From assembly GCA_009760855.2 (NCBI GenBank), contig WPIO01000148.1, positions 281,001 to 345,000 on the forward strand: 64,000 nt of DNA, written 5' to 3'. The DNA is from Cristatella mucedo (Eukaryota > Bryozoa > Phylactolaemata > Cristatellidae). How positions within the stretch are numbered: the stretch's first letter is position 1; every line of letters begins with the position of its first letter. A program made the position numbers and the translations under genes. The notes under the pieces were generated by a model that was not told the origin of the DNA, ran no database searches, and worked only from the letters and a program-made list of their open reading frames with translations. This document shows, one piece after another, positions 1 to 25,389 of this stretch.

Positions 1-1204
<1,204 letters not shown>

Positions 1205-1307
1205 CGTCTCGTGACGATGAACATGCCACTCAACAGTGACGGCACGGTTATGTTTAACGCCACCCTGTTTGCTCTCATTCGAACGTCGCTCGGCATCTAC
1301 ACTGAGG
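1205..1307 (+). CDS. CACNA1 (Cav1): Cav1 exon A (EF-hand-like/post-IV-S6 region)
   Basis: 34 codons plus one base, beginning [20 protein letters not shown] and ending SLGIYTE. The acceptor is a T-rich tract ending CAG at 1202-1204. The donor is GTTCGT at 1308, a weak but usable site. The split glycine codon (G plus GC) joins exon B exactly where vertebrate Cav1 reads TEGN. The match to vertebrate Cav1 is ungapped. Confidence 0.93.
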
Positions 1308-4300
1308 GTTCGTGCTTCACTGGAAATTTGATCGCCTGTGCTGCTCCTGCATTGCCGCGCCCCACTGCTCCGCTGCCCACTTGAACGGGCTTCCTGCAGT
1401 ACGAGATGCGGGCAAGTGGTGCCAGCAGCGTCGCACGGCAGCTCACATCCGATAGCGCCCCTCGCTGCAGGCAATATTGACGACGCGAACGAGGAGCTGC
1501 GTGTGGTGATCAAGAAGATATGGAAGCGGACGAGCATCAAGCTGCTCGATCAAGTCGTGCCACCGGCAGGTGAAGGTGACAGCATCCTGAGTGAACCTGG
1601 CAGCACCGGTGGCATCCCCGAGTGGTTGTGAGATCTCCTCCACCCACTCGCTGGCTGGCTGGGGACGCGAACTGCTCGCTCGAAGCATGTCGCTCAGAGC
1701 GCCTAGAGCTGCCTCGGCGCTGTAGGCGTTGCATGCGCCACACGTCTAGCCGTAGCACGCAGCCTGAATGTCAGTACTTAGGAGCATCATCTCTCGGGTG
1801 CCACGGTAAAACTCCATCTTCTTCTGCTCCTTCTGCTGCACGATTCCTTTCTCAGCTCTTAAAAGCTCGTTAATCTTAAAGCTCGCTAATCTCGTCGGCG
1901 AGCTCGTCGTTTTCTTCGTTTGGTTACTAAAGTCGGGTGAGAGGAAACAGAAACTCGGGCCCGTGCGGACAAAGCCTGGCCCAAACTCGTGAACCATGCA
2001 AAAGCCTAGATCAAGAAATCTCCCCCTCCTCCCAGCAAGAGGGATAGCAGCACTTATCCACTGACTGTCGAGAAGAAGGGGGCCTGCTGCTCACTGCAGC
2101 ACTGTCGTTAACCATTGCCTTTAACAGTAGCCAATGAAACCGTTTGGCTGGCATGCAAATCACAAGTTGCTCGAGAAGTCATGGCCTGCTAATACTCTAA
2201 ACTCCTCAGCTCATGGTGCATGTTCATCTTTGCCCTGCCCCCGTGGCTAGGACTTGCTGCGACCACTTTGCCCGCGTTCTCCTCGGTGTGATCAAGTCAC
2301 CTGGAGCAGCTGTACGATGGCGCGCATGCATTGGCATATTCAACTGTGCAGCCATGTGCAGACCAGCTTGACCAGGTAGGAGTGCTTACACAGACAGATA
2401 TATGCATGCTTCCTATTAAGCTAGTCTGAATGACATCAAGAACTAGCTTAACCACGTGCACCAAAACTAATGTTGATGATAATGCCTCCAAGATAACTTG
2501 ACAGCTAATGTGTGCTTTGCAATAATCTATCCGTGCTCAGTATGTCGACAAGCAAATCGTGGCTCATACCAGGCTTGTCTGTCTTTAGCATTGCAGTTGC
2601 CGCACCATGCCACTTGTTGCGTACTTGCACTGGCTCCCAGTCAAGCAGCTTATCGACTTTGATTTTGTCGCTCACTTTTAGATCCCCTCACTCTCTTGCT
2701 CCAGCCTACCTGTCGGAGCTACTCACCAATCAGGCTATGCATCGTACCACCCACTCTTCAGACTCGGATCATTTAACTTTGCCTCAAGCCAACTCGAAAT
2801 CCTTTGAATACCGTGCCTGTAGTTTGTATGCCCCCAAAGTCCGGAACTTACTACCGACTGACGTCACGACATCTGACTTGACAAAAAATTTTAATGAGCC
2901 AAAAAAGCACCTGTTTCTCCCAGTATTTGTTGGGTCCATGGGTCCGTCCTTTGCGTGCTTATGTGTGCTAACACTGTCCATGCTGCCACTAACCATATTT
3001 GCAAGTTGACACTTTGCACGTTACCAGTGGCCATATGCTCACACTTCCTTTATAGCATATGTACAGTGCCTAGAAAGAGATTAAGTAATCTGATGGTGCT
3101 ATGCAAATGTGTTATTACTATTATTATTTTAGCGACGACAGCATCGTCTGATAACTTGGTCGGCGCCATAGCATGCCTATCCCTTAGGTTGGTGTTTCTG
3201 GCATGCAGCTCCCACCCCAACATGATCGAATCTTCTTGCAGGTGACGAGATTACTGTTGGCAAGTTCTATGCGACGTTCCTGATTCAGGATTATTTCAGA
3301 CGGTTTAAGAAAAGGAAGGAACAGCTCGCTAAGATTCAGCTCGGACAGGAGCCTACCAGCGCTCTACAGGCGAGTGCTTTCACCGCTTTCGGCCTCAATG
3401 CTTCAGCTATCGTTGTGCCATCTTTCGCAATGCTGCCTTAAAGCCCTCATCTAGAAAATTCTAGTGCTGCTAAGATGTAGCTGGGATATACCAGTGTTCA
3501 GAAGTATCATTATATGCTGCGGCTACGCATCCTAAACGTAATCACGTGTCCATGACAGCATCAGATCAATGACATTTTCTACGCATGTGCAGCATCATCT
3601 CCTGAACACACACACCCGGCTATCAGCTGGTTTGAATGGAGTAGGGCTTGGCAGCTTCGTTGTTTGATTTAGGGGGCAAGGTGGCATGGGACATTGTCGA
3701 AATTCCTTGCTGCCTATGGATCATGAAAGCGATGACGTGGCATGCTCAGACTGCTCATGTCAAGTGTGAGCACTTCAGCTGCTGCGATCGGTGTGCAACA
3801 CATTGCAGTTGCTGCCACCGGGTCTGTGTGCAGACGCTTAATTCCGGGTTCGCTTCGGCACTGTCTTGTTGGGCTTATTAGAGCTGCTTGACCCATTAAT
3901 TCTTTTGGCAGAACGCTTACTTTGAATGCCACCAGCTACATAGCAGCAACGAATGTGCGCAGTCACTCTACTGCTTTCTGGCATCTGGCGGAGCCTCTAT
4001 TTAGTGATTTGTTCTACAGTGCCAGCAACTTTGCCTGCTGCAGATTGCGCCGTTGCTGATTTCTTTGTCGTTTGGGTCAAGCAGCTACCCGGCATGCCCA
4101 GCAGCTGCAGATTGTGCAATGCCTTTAGCTGCATGCGTTTATTCGTGTGCTTTCGACTGGTGATTGCATTCCTATTTATTGGTGAATGTCGATCCCTCCC
4201 TGCTGGTAATGCCGAGGCATTTCTACTTCAAATATTCAGCATCGCCGACATTCCATATGAACTAGTGGTAAGCGGCTGTCATTTAAATGTGCCACCTTGA

Positions 4301-7300
4301 GCCAGTAGCATCAAAGGCACGGCACGTCCGTCCGAGCGAAGCACCGTTTCACTCATTGCTTCTCTGTACGACCGTTGTATGCACCAGGTGGTCTCCTCCT
4401 GCTTCCTGTAGTCCGTCATTTCCTGCAAATATGCACTGTGTGCATTATTACTACAGCCTTTCCGCCATCCATTGACCCCAGCCAACTTATAAAAAATTGA
4501 AGTTCGGTTTTCTTATTTAGAGCTTATTCAGCTTCAGAATTCGCTCTGTGATTCTGACTTCACCAGAGCGCTTGCATGATAAAGTGGCTGTACGTTTTCG
4601 ATGTTCTAGATGCAGGTGATTCAGACATCTTATGGTGGTAAAACTCCTATTTTACTATTATTGGTGGAGCTTTCTTGTCATTTCGTGCATGGAAAGCTGC
4701 TTCGGAAAGAAGATTCCGTTGACCCTGCTTGTGCTAATTGCAGCTGCATTGCAATAACAATAAAAATAATAATAATATGATTGTATAGCATTTTATAGGG
4801 CCATACAAGATCTGAGTCTAGCACCCGCAAAATTTCTGCACACACCTGAGCGGGCTGGACCACTCAAACAATCCTCGCCCTCATTTTTGTTTTAAGGCTG
4901 GACTGCGCGCCGTTCACGACCTCGGACCCGAGATCAGGAGAGCGATATCCGGGAATCTCGACGAGGAGTTCCTCGAACACGAAGAGCCACAGCACAGAGT
5001 ACGTGACAATGTGTCTGCTGCTGTGCATCCACTGTCGATCCACATGCTGTATGCTGCTGCAGCTGCGGCCAGCATCATGTCAGGCTAGCTTGGACTGACC
5101 GAGTACCCGACTTTGCAACTCAATCGAACAGCTAGCACCACCCTGACAGGCACCGACCGTCGTTCCAAATCACACTCATTCAAACCCTACAGTCACGAAT
5201 CCCTGTTGGCTGAAGCTTCACCCCTTAGCTGCACACGTGTCTGTGTGTCTGCCTTTGTGTGTGCCTGCATGTCCATCTGCCTCTGCCCCTGTGCCACCTC
5301 GGTCTGTGTCTAACTTTGTCTGTGTCAATGTCTGTGTCGTGTCCGTTTTCTGTCCATGTCGAGTCTGTCTGTCTGTTTATCTGATTATCCGTCCGTTTTT
5401 GTCTCTCTCTGTATCTGGATCACCGTGTCTGTCTGTGTTTGACTGTGTATGCCTGTCGGTCTATGTCTGCCTGTGTCTTCCCTTTCTGTGTCTGTATCTA
5501 TTTATCTTTGTTTGTGTCTATCTGTCTTTGTCTGCCTGTCTGTCTGTTTGTGTCTGTCATGTTTCTCTGTCTGTGTGTGTGTGGGTGTGTGGGTGTGTGT
5601 GTGTGTCCTTCTATCTTCTGTGTCTGCTGATTTGTGTCTGCATGTGTCTGTGCATATGAGTGTAGCATGCATTGGATGCATGCATATGCAGTATGAATGT
5701 TGCCCTCTATAATTCCATATAGTCATGAGCACTGAGCTGCTGCTATTGTTGAGTTTGTACAGCCCAGAGCTAATACCTGAGCAACTTTCAGTCAACGATT
5801 AATTGCTACACAATTCACACACCAAGAAATATAGAAAGAAATAAGAAACATCGCAAGATCAGCATGAGAGGGAAAGGTGTAAATTGCAACACAAAAGGAG
5901 CCGAAGTAGAAACGAGTTGTGTAGTCTAGTAACAACAGGGGAGAGAATTGATGAAACATTGCTGCATGCGGTCCGTGCATGGAGGGGGCGCCTGCATATC
6001 GATCCTACGACCGATTGCTGCTGTCCTGCACTTTATCGGACCACTTCGGCTTGCGTGCAGCAGCCGCCGTGCACTCTCCAGTTGATCTCTCTGGACCACC
6101 TATTTCGAGGCTGCCAGCTCAGTCTCCCCCTGTTCTTGAATGCTTTGTGTTGTTGCATGCTGTGCATTGCTATATGATGTGTGTTGTTGTATCCTGTGGG
6201 TTGTTATAAGCTGTGCGTTGTTGCTGTGTGCAGCCCCTTCCTCTCATCGTGGCCCCAGGCGATCTCGCGCCGCTGAGTCGGCATTGATTTCTCATTTCTC
6301 TCGGCAGAGAAACCACTCGCTGTTTGGAGGCATCTTCTCTGGAAAGCACGACCCGACAAGGCGCCATTCACTGGCGCTCGCCTCGTCCCGGGACGAGACC
6401 GAGCGTGGTGGCAACGAAGGCGAGGCGAGGCAGCAACGACGGCTGCTCCCGACCGTGTACTCGCTCAGCGTCCCGCCTCTCGCAGTGCCAGGTGCCTACA
6501 CCAATGGCGGCACGGCTGTCGTGCTGACGATGGAGGGCAGAGCTTCGAAAAGGTGCGTGTCAGCCTCCCGCCCCTCCCCCCTCCCTCCCCCCCCCCCCCC
6601 GCTGCATGTCCTGCTGGGGAGAGGCCCATTCTCCATTCTGCCTCAGCCATCCGCTGAGCGACGTGCGATCGACATCACACCTTACTGGATTGTATCCATG
6701 GCGCCAGCGTGCTTGGTCCTCGTGCGATCCTTTTCCCGGCTTTTGACCTTTGCTTTCGGCATTCTCGGTGAGCAACTGACTTCCTTCTGCCTGACTTCCT
6801 TCTGCCGTGTACCCTTGCTCGCAGTTGCACGTGTGCCCGGCGCAGACCTTCAGGAGGCTACCATGCCAACGGCTTGTGGTCGTTGTATCTCATTCGATGT
6901 CACACATCTACTCTGTCTGCAGTGAAATAGGAAGAAACGGAAAGAGCGATTCTAGGGAGACAGGGAGCCGAGGCCTGGCTGGCGTGGTGCCAGCCAAGCC
7001 TCGGCTGCTGCCACCTCGGCCAGAGTCCGGCGGAGCCGCCGGCGACGGCTCTGCAGCGGCTCGCGACCACGAGCCCTTCTCCTCAGCCGACGCAGCAGCG
7101 GTGGAGGCGACTGCAGGCAGCAGGCTTGCCTGGAGGAGGGGCCGCAGTGGTGCATCGCTCAAGCTCGCCTGCATCGGCAAGCAGAACAGCGATGAGAATC
7201 CTCTGGTTCGCCGTGCCGTCGTGCGATCGCTGGACGCCACTGCGGCCACGCCTCTGCTCCAGGCCGCGGCTGCCGGCGACGGCTGTGCGCTGCCTGAGCC

Positions 7301-8914
7301 AGCGGCAGCAGAATCGGCAGCTGCCAGTTCGCGGCTGCCTGCCTCCGGCGCCGCTGGCAGCTCTGCAGACCGGACGAGACGCAGCGCTGCTCCATCGCTG
7401 TCCATCGTCCTGTCACCTGCCTCAGCGACAGATCGTGGTGAGATTGCGTGCCCCCCCCCCCCAATGCTGCCGTCAGCCAGCGACCCGGTGGTGGTGGTGT
7501 TGGTGGTGGCCCCCTCCGTGCAACCCCAAGGAGGCCATGTTGCCGTGCGCACGCCAGCTGCTCGCCGGCAGCCGGCCACGCGCACTGCCGAGTCGTACAC
7601 TTCCTCTCTGCACCACTCCTGCAGCAAGCTGCCACCTCTGCATCCTTTGCAGCGCCATCACAAGGGCACGCCTGGGAAGGCCTCGGCCGAAGTCTGAGCG
7701 ACCGTCGCGACGAGCGACACCCTGCAGGAAGGCGGCAGCAGCAGCAGATGCTGTCGCTGGGAGTGCCCGATCAGAGGAGGCCTCACATGACCAGCACCGA
7801 GGACGTGGTCGGCAGGGTGCGTATTGCGCGGTGACAGTGGTCGATGCAGCATGCATCGACTGACCGCTTGCTCGGCTGGTGTGCACATACATACGGCTGC
7901 CCATGCACCTCACCCTGACGCTCTTGCCACCGCAAGACTTGTGTCATCGACCCTGAACTTCTCGGTGCCATAGTGTTGCCGCTCGGTCTGGCCGGAACTT
8001 TCGGCCGTCGCCTCCGAGACTGAGCTCCAAGGCAAGAGACTGAGCTCCTCACACTCCTTCGTGTCTGGGCTCTCGTGCCGCGCCGGTGCCAACGACAACG
8101 AACCCTCCCATTCGGTAGCGCGTTTGAACGCGGAATGCTAGACACGACATCGGTGTCCACTCACTGCATCGAAAATGCCGTGTCGCCAGGGGCTGTGATT
8201 GCTCAGAGAAAATAAGGTGTTTGCTCTTCACGACAGAGATCTCGTCTCGACTTCTGCAACTCACTGCTTACTGGCCTACCAGCATGTGCGATCAGGCGAT
8301 TGCAGCTGGTGCAAAACTCGGCAGCTAGACTTGTCTGTCGTGAGCGTCGCAGTTGCCACATTACTCCACTTTTCGCCGACCTGCACTGGCTACCAGTCAA
8401 GCAACGGATTGACTTCAAGGTTTTGTCGCTCACTTTTAGGTCCCTTCATTCTATGGCTCCAGCCTATCTCTCCGACATACTCCCCCATCAGGCCAAGCAT
8501 CGTACCACCCACTTTTCGGAATCCAACAGTCTAGAAATACCTCGTACAAACCTCAAATCCTTTGGAGACCATGCATTTAGTTCGTATGCTCCCAAAGCCT
8601 GGAACTGCCTCCCGACCTGCGTCAGAACATCCCCTGACCTGACCACATTTAAAAGGAACTTAAAAACACGCCTATTTAGGACAGCATTTAGTGGGTCCCC
8701 ATGATTCGTCCTTCACGTGCTTATGTGTGCTGACACTGTGCATGCTGCCACTAACCACATTTGCATGCTGACCCTGTGCATGTCACCCCTAACCATGTTA
8801 TTCATTTTTTTTCAAGCATGATTTTACTTACCATTTAATTGCATTTCCCTTTGCAGCAAATGTAAAGCATCTAGAAAGAGATTAAGTTCTCTGAGGGCGC
8901 TTTATCAAGTACAA

Positions 8915-8947
<33 letters not shown>

Positions 8948-9484
8948 CGTGGGTTCGACTCCTGCAGTGGGTGATCCTTGCCAACTGCAAGCAGCGGTGA
9001 TAGCCGTTATGGCTATTCTGCTGCTATAGAAATGAGGCTGTTAAATCAGCTAATTTTTTTCATAGGGCATCGCAAGTGGCACAGTGGATAAATCTGATTA
9101 ATTCGCAGCCACTGCCCCTCGGCCACTCAGTTCGGCCTCCCGGGAAGGGGAGGAGCATGTATAATTTGAATGCATTAAATGTCAACTCTAATCGACGGCT
9201 ACTCACCCCCGAATTATTTTCCCCTGCAGGTACTACAAGAGGAAGGCCTGACCGACTATGTGGATGCAGCAGCCCTCGGCAAAGAAATCGCCGAGGCCGT
9301 CGATTTGACGGACGACCAAATGGCCGCAGCTGCAGAGAAGCTGGTCGCCGCCGCCGTGGCGGCGGCTGCAGCCTTGCCCGATAGGCGGCGCTGTCCTCCC
9401 GATAGACAGCTTTACACGTCACAGGAAAACGTCTTTTACGACAGTAACGACGACCTTCCGCAGCCCCCGCTGCACGGCAGATAG
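1205..9484 (+). CDS. CACNA1 (Cav1): Cav1 (L-type) voltage-gated calcium channel alpha-1 subunit, C-terminal eight exons (partial gene)
   Basis: Pore-forming subunit of an L-type Ca2+ channel in the plasma membrane. Only the cytoplasmic C-terminal tail is here. Exons: 1205-1307, 1471-1569, 3242-3369, 4897-4998, 6308-6552, 6923-7437, 7653-7816 and 9230-9484. They join in frame to 536 residues plus a stop. In order they carry the segment after domain IV ([20 protein letters not shown]), the pre-IQ segment (ending [11 protein letters not shown]), the IQ calmodulin-binding motif ([16 protein letters not shown]), the [14 protein letters not shown] segment, low-complexity exons, and a final exon resembling the distal autoregulatory helix of vertebrate Cav1. 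The sequence is clearly Cav1, not Cav2 or Cav3: Cav2 lacks the [16 protein letters not shown] string. The preceding exon, which should end in a VACK-like sequence, was not found in bases 1-1204. All introns are GT-AG except the one after 3369, which starts with GC. Introns contain LINE and SINE insertions. The vertebrate S/C/D/F paralogue names do not apply one to one. Confidence 0.93.
1471..1569 (+). CDS. CACNA1 (Cav1): Cav1 exon B (pre-IQ region)
   Basis: Two bases, 32 codons and one base, reading [20 protein letters not shown] and ending in DQVVPPA. The acceptor is CTCGCTGCAG at 1461-1470 and the donor is GTGAAG at 1570. Phase 1 at both ends fits its neighbours. This helix contributes to calmodulin-dependent gating in Cav1 channels. 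Confidence 0.94.
2530..3140 (+). mobile_element. LINE-A (CR1/L2-like) 5'-truncated 3' end in Cav1 intron
   Basis: Decayed coding remnant equivalent to [12 protein letters not shown]...APAYLSELL..., with frameshifts. It is followed by the family tail (GCCTAGAAAGAGATTAAGT near 3069) and an ATT-rich end. It lies in the intron between Cav1 exons B and C. Confidence 0.8.
3242..3369 (+). CDS. CACNA1 (Cav1): Cav1 exon C (IQ calmodulin-binding motif)
   Basis: Two bases plus 42 codons. It reads [20 protein letters not shown] followed by a basic FKKRKEQ stretch. The Ile-Gln pair of the IQ motif is at 3283-3288. The acceptor is TCTTCTTGCAG ending at 3241. The exon must end in CAG at 3369 for the next exon to continue LQ|AGLR. 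The following bases are GCGAGT, so this is a GC-type donor. No usable GT donor in the right phase lies nearby. Confidence 0.94.
4897..4998 (+). CDS. CACNA1 (Cav1): Cav1 exon D
   Basis: 34 codons in phase 0, starting [20 protein letters not shown], the strongly conserved segment after IQ in Cav1. It ends in an acidic [12 protein letters not shown]. The acceptor is TTTTGTTTTAAG and the donor is GTACGT at 4999. Confidence 0.93.
5225..5650 (+). repeat. Degenerate TGTCTG/TGTG simple repeat
   Basis: About 420 bases of impure TGTCTGTCTG- and TGTGTC-type repeats in the Cav1 intron after exon D. The repeat gives Cys/Leu/Ser/Val-rich ORFs that are not genes. Confidence 0.85.
6308..6552 (+). CDS. CACNA1 (Cav1): Cav1 exon E
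   Basis: 81 codons plus two bases, starting [15 protein letters not shown]. This corresponds to the GGLFGNH exon start of vertebrate Cav1. The rest ([20 protein letters not shown] and onward) is poorly conserved in the family. The acceptor is TTTCTCTCGGCAG ending at 6307 and the donor is GTGCGT at 6553. Confidence 0.85.
6923..7437 (+). CDS. CACNA1 (Cav1): Cav1 exon F (alanine-rich linker)
   Basis: 171 codons with split codons at both ends, entering in phase 2 (AG plus T, Ser) and leaving in phase 1 before GTGAGA at 7438. The acceptor is CTCTGTCTGCAG ending at 6922. The protein is rich in Ala, Arg, Ser and Pro (for example [14 protein letters not shown]) and has no clear family match. It sits where the variable distal tail lies in other Cav1 channels. 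Support is the open frame of more than 500 bases and the splice phases on both sides. The other strand is open too, because of high GC. Confidence 0.72.
7653..7816 (+). CDS. CACNA1 (Cav1): Cav1 exon G
   Basis: Two bases plus 54 codons, with sequence such as [19 protein letters not shown], a Gln run, and DVVGR at the end. The acceptor is a pyrimidine-rich stretch ending TTTGCAG at 7652. The donor is GTGCGT at 7817. Only this acceptor converts the phase-1 end of exon F into the phase-0 start of exon H. The sequence itself is not diagnostic, so the call rests on phase and splice sites. Confidence 0.65.
8235..8947 (+). mobile_element. LINE-A (CR1/L2-like) 5'-truncated copy in Cav1 intron
   Basis: Encodes, with few breaks, the end of the reverse transcriptase [38 protein letters not shown], then [20 protein letters not shown] and [20 protein letters not shown]. 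The non-coding tail carries a stem-forming segment (GCATCTAGAAAGAGATTAAG) and ends in (TTA)n at 8919-8947. It lies between Cav1 exons G and H. Such 5'-truncated copies with short tandem 3' ends are typical of CR1/L2-clade elements. Confidence 0.9.
8948..9062 (+). mobile_element. SINE-B (tRNA-derived) truncated copy
   Basis: Starts with a B-box-like GTGGGTTCGACTCCTGC, followed by the family body (GCAGCGGTGATAGCCGTTAT) and the end (GAGGCTGTTAAATCAGCTAA). The 5' half of the head is missing. It directly abuts the LINE-A (TTA)n tail. Confidence 0.75.
9230..9484 (+). CDS. CACNA1 (Cav1): Cav1 terminal exon H (distal C-terminal regulatory helix)
   Basis: 84 codons and a TAG stop at 9482-9484. The acceptor is TTTTCCCCTGCAG ending at 9229. 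It begins [20 protein letters not shown] and continues [18 protein letters not shown]. This aligns with the vertebrate Cav1 distal C-terminus (EGL..., ELADACDMTIEEMESAA). An alanine run follows, and the protein ends PPLHGR. It lacks the small PDZ-ligand ending (such as VSSL or ITTL) of several Cav1 channels. Confidence 0.88.
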   Translation, partial: VLQEEGLTDYVDAAALGKEIAEAVDLTDDQMAAAAEKLVAAAVAAAAALPDRRRCPPDRQLYTSQENVFYDSNDDLPQPPLHGR

Positions 9485-10441
9485 CTGCTCGCTCTCTCTC
9501 TCTCTCGCTCTCTCTCTCGCTCTCTCTCGAGGTCTCGCTATCTGCCGCCGAAGCTGCTGCTGCTGCTCTTCGATTACGTGAACGTGGCTGTGTGGCGCCG
9601 CCTGCCGGTCTCCCTCGCCGACAGCCGGACTAGCAGAGCGTGTGGCGCCGCTAAGAGGCACTTCCTGACAGACTGCAACGTGCGGGCTGCTGGTTTTTAA
9701 CCTTCTGACCCGTTGGATCAACGGATGCAAAAATTGATTGACCGCTTCTCTTCCCTTTTTAACCAGGCGTCGATCGTGTGCCAGCGCTGCCTGCCGGCGA
9801 CTTGTTTTACGTGCCCGAACCCAAATCCCTGACCATAATTTTTTTTCTAAACGTGTCATGCACAGCTGGCTGTCATGTCAAGTGTATCGATTCCCCTGCA
9901 GACCTCCCCGTTTTGCCCCACACACAGCAATCGTTTTATGTTACATCACCTTCTAAAGTGCGTGCCAGCACGTTGAACAGCCTGCTAGCATCGGCTGTGC
10001 TACTGCTGACGCTGTCTGTCCGTCTCGATCTTTCTGTCTGTCTCTCGCTCTCATTTTCTGCATGCATGGCCCAGTCGTGACACCCGGCGGACGAGCATCG
10101 GTGGCTCTGTTAGACCGAGCTGGCTGGACAGTCCCTCAGTTGCAATGCTCCGCATGCTGCTGCACCTGCTGCTGCTGCACATAGCAGAGAGTTCAGTGAT
10201 GAGAGAGATCCGCGATGCTGCTTCCCGAGCTGCTGCTGCTACAGCAATGCATCGTGCGGCACCTGTCACTCGGCATCAAGTCGCCTACTTTGCGACCAAT
10301 CGTGCTCTGATGGCCGAAGGCGTGCGCCGAAGGACAAGCAGGCGACCGCCGAGCACTGGACACTCTGTCGCCCCGTCGCATGCTCTCTTTTCGCATCTCT
10401 GCTCACCGCTCTGCGAGAGGAGAGCTGTTGCGGTGAAGTCG

Positions 10442-10447
10442 AATAAA
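10442..10447 (+). terminator. Candidate Cav1 polyadenylation signal
   Basis: First canonical AATAAA after the Cav1 stop, 958 bases downstream. A T/GT-rich stretch (about 10477-10498) follows at a suitable distance. It is placed by inference only. Confidence 0.35.
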
Positions 10448-11423
10448 CGATTTAAAGTACATTTTGATCAGCTGACACAGGTTATTTTGAATGCGTTTCA
10501 CATCCGAATGATGCTGGAACTCCACAGGGCTCGAGCCTACGAGAAGGTGAACAGCGTTGGCCCAGCTTCTGGGCCGACGCAGAAAACAGTTCTGCTCTCA
10601 GACCAAGTGGCAAGTGGCATTTGATCATTGTGTATTTCAAACTATAAATTTTTATTTCAATTCTATGCCTAGCTGCAACCGTTAAGTCTGTTGTTGTCAG
10701 CAACCTATGACCATAGTTGCTGCTCTTGACTTGTGCTGATCCGGGCAAGTGGGGATAAATCAAGCACCCGCCTCAGCTGCAGCAGTATCTCGATGCTCGG
10801 TATCAATGAATGGCTGAAGTGGGGGGGGGGATTTCGGGATCAGATTTGTGCTGACCCAGTAATGCCAGAGCTGAACTAACGAGTTTGGCGATGACGGATC
10901 GGCATAGACGCACAGTTGTGCAAGCCAGGTGCCACTTAAGATGCACCAACGTGAAGCTACCTGTGCGAGTTAAAACTAAGCCGCCATTGCTCTCTAAGAG
11001 TAACGAGTATTCCACAACTTCTGCCTCTCGTTCGTAGCTAGCGCTTCACGCAGCTGCAGCGCTTGCGTCTTTGAGTCTTGCACTTGCAAGAGCATCAGCT
11101 TAAGAGTGCGGCTGCCGCCGTTACTCGCTCCTCGGCGGTGCAACAAATGCGTGCGAAAGTCCGGTTTCGGTCTCCTGTCGAGGAGGCAGTTACTTGATGT
11201 CGCAAGGCACGGTCGCTCGCTCTCGCGACACGATCGGAAGGATGACCGTACGTAAAAACGCTTGCGAGCTGTTGCGACAACCTTGGATAAAAAGTCACGT
11301 GAATGAGCAAAACAGACCTGCGTGGCAAGCTATTCTGAGCGCTTCGACGAAGTGGAGCCCGGACGAACCGAGGTGCTGTCGCATGCAGCAATCAGAGCAA
11401 TATGAAAAACATTGTCGCCACCT

Positions 11424-11429
11424 TTTATT
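11424..11429 (-). terminator. Candidate ALG12 polyadenylation signal
   Basis: AATAAA on the minus strand, about 333 bases past the ALG12 stop at 11762. It is the nearest canonical signal I could find. Cleavage here would leave about 1 kb to the candidate Cav1 signal. Confidence 0.4.
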
Positions 11430-11761
11430 TTCTCATTAAAATCAGCTTCAGTACGCGAGGCGCTCCAACAAGGCATGCACGCAGCGCTCCACCCTGGCGG
11501 CAGAAACATGGAGGCCTCGCTGCCTGCGAAGCACTTGCTGCCGACAAAGCTTTCCGGTAGACGGACCATGTAGTGCTCCATATTGCAGCAGTGCATCCTA
11601 CGTCGACAGCAATGGCTGCCTTACCGAACTGCTGCCCGACTGCAGCAGCAGCCGAGGTTGAGGTGCAAAGCAACTGGGACTGTCCGCGCGTCCGGCCTCA
11701 CCGCTGCCGCAGCTGCGCTGTGACCGGGAGCTGGCTACTGCTGCTGCAGCAGCTGATCAGT

Positions 11762-25051
<13,290 letters not shown>

Positions 25052-25389
25052 ACTACGAGAGGGCTAGGTTCAACAAGGTCAGCCGGTTCGCCCACATCAC
25101 ACCGATGGGGGCTGCCATTGAAGAGCTCTTATGTTTAGGAGGTTCGGATGGCTGACCCGACGAGGCTGACCCGACGTTAAACATTCGATCAGCACTCAGA
25201 TGGGCATCGGCACACAGATCGGCAAGCCGGAAACACTTCGTGCTTTCCGCACAGGCCAATGGCGTATCTGGTAAAACAGAAGTCAACTTTCGCCATCCTT
25301 TCGGACGTGGCTTTTCGGATGTCGTCATTTAGAGCATCACTCGATTCGTTCTACCCGATTCGCTCTCCAAAGGCGCGTTCACGCGATGA

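Larger units (their letters stand above)
9485..11761. other. Tail-to-tail intergenic region between Cav1 and ALG12
   Basis: Holds the presumed 3' UTRs of the two convergent genes. It includes a short CT-rich tract at 9489-9528, many CTG/CAG-rich stretches (for example 10155-10250) and a G-run at about 10820-10829. No further coding exon could be supported. Confidence 0.6.

Noticed and set aside
5225-5650. CRISPR-like or satellite array
   Set aside because: Units are 4-6 bases and irregular. It is a degenerate microsatellite in an animal intron.
6908-7627. Long minus-strand frames opposite Cav1 exon F
   Set aside because: They overlap a plus-strand exon with matching splice phases. High GC leaves the reverse strand open.
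25053-25328. 91-codon minus-strand frame directly before the ALG12 ATG
   Set aside because: It is in another frame, ends in a stop overlapping the start region, and shows no homology. It is probably 5' UTR or intergenic.
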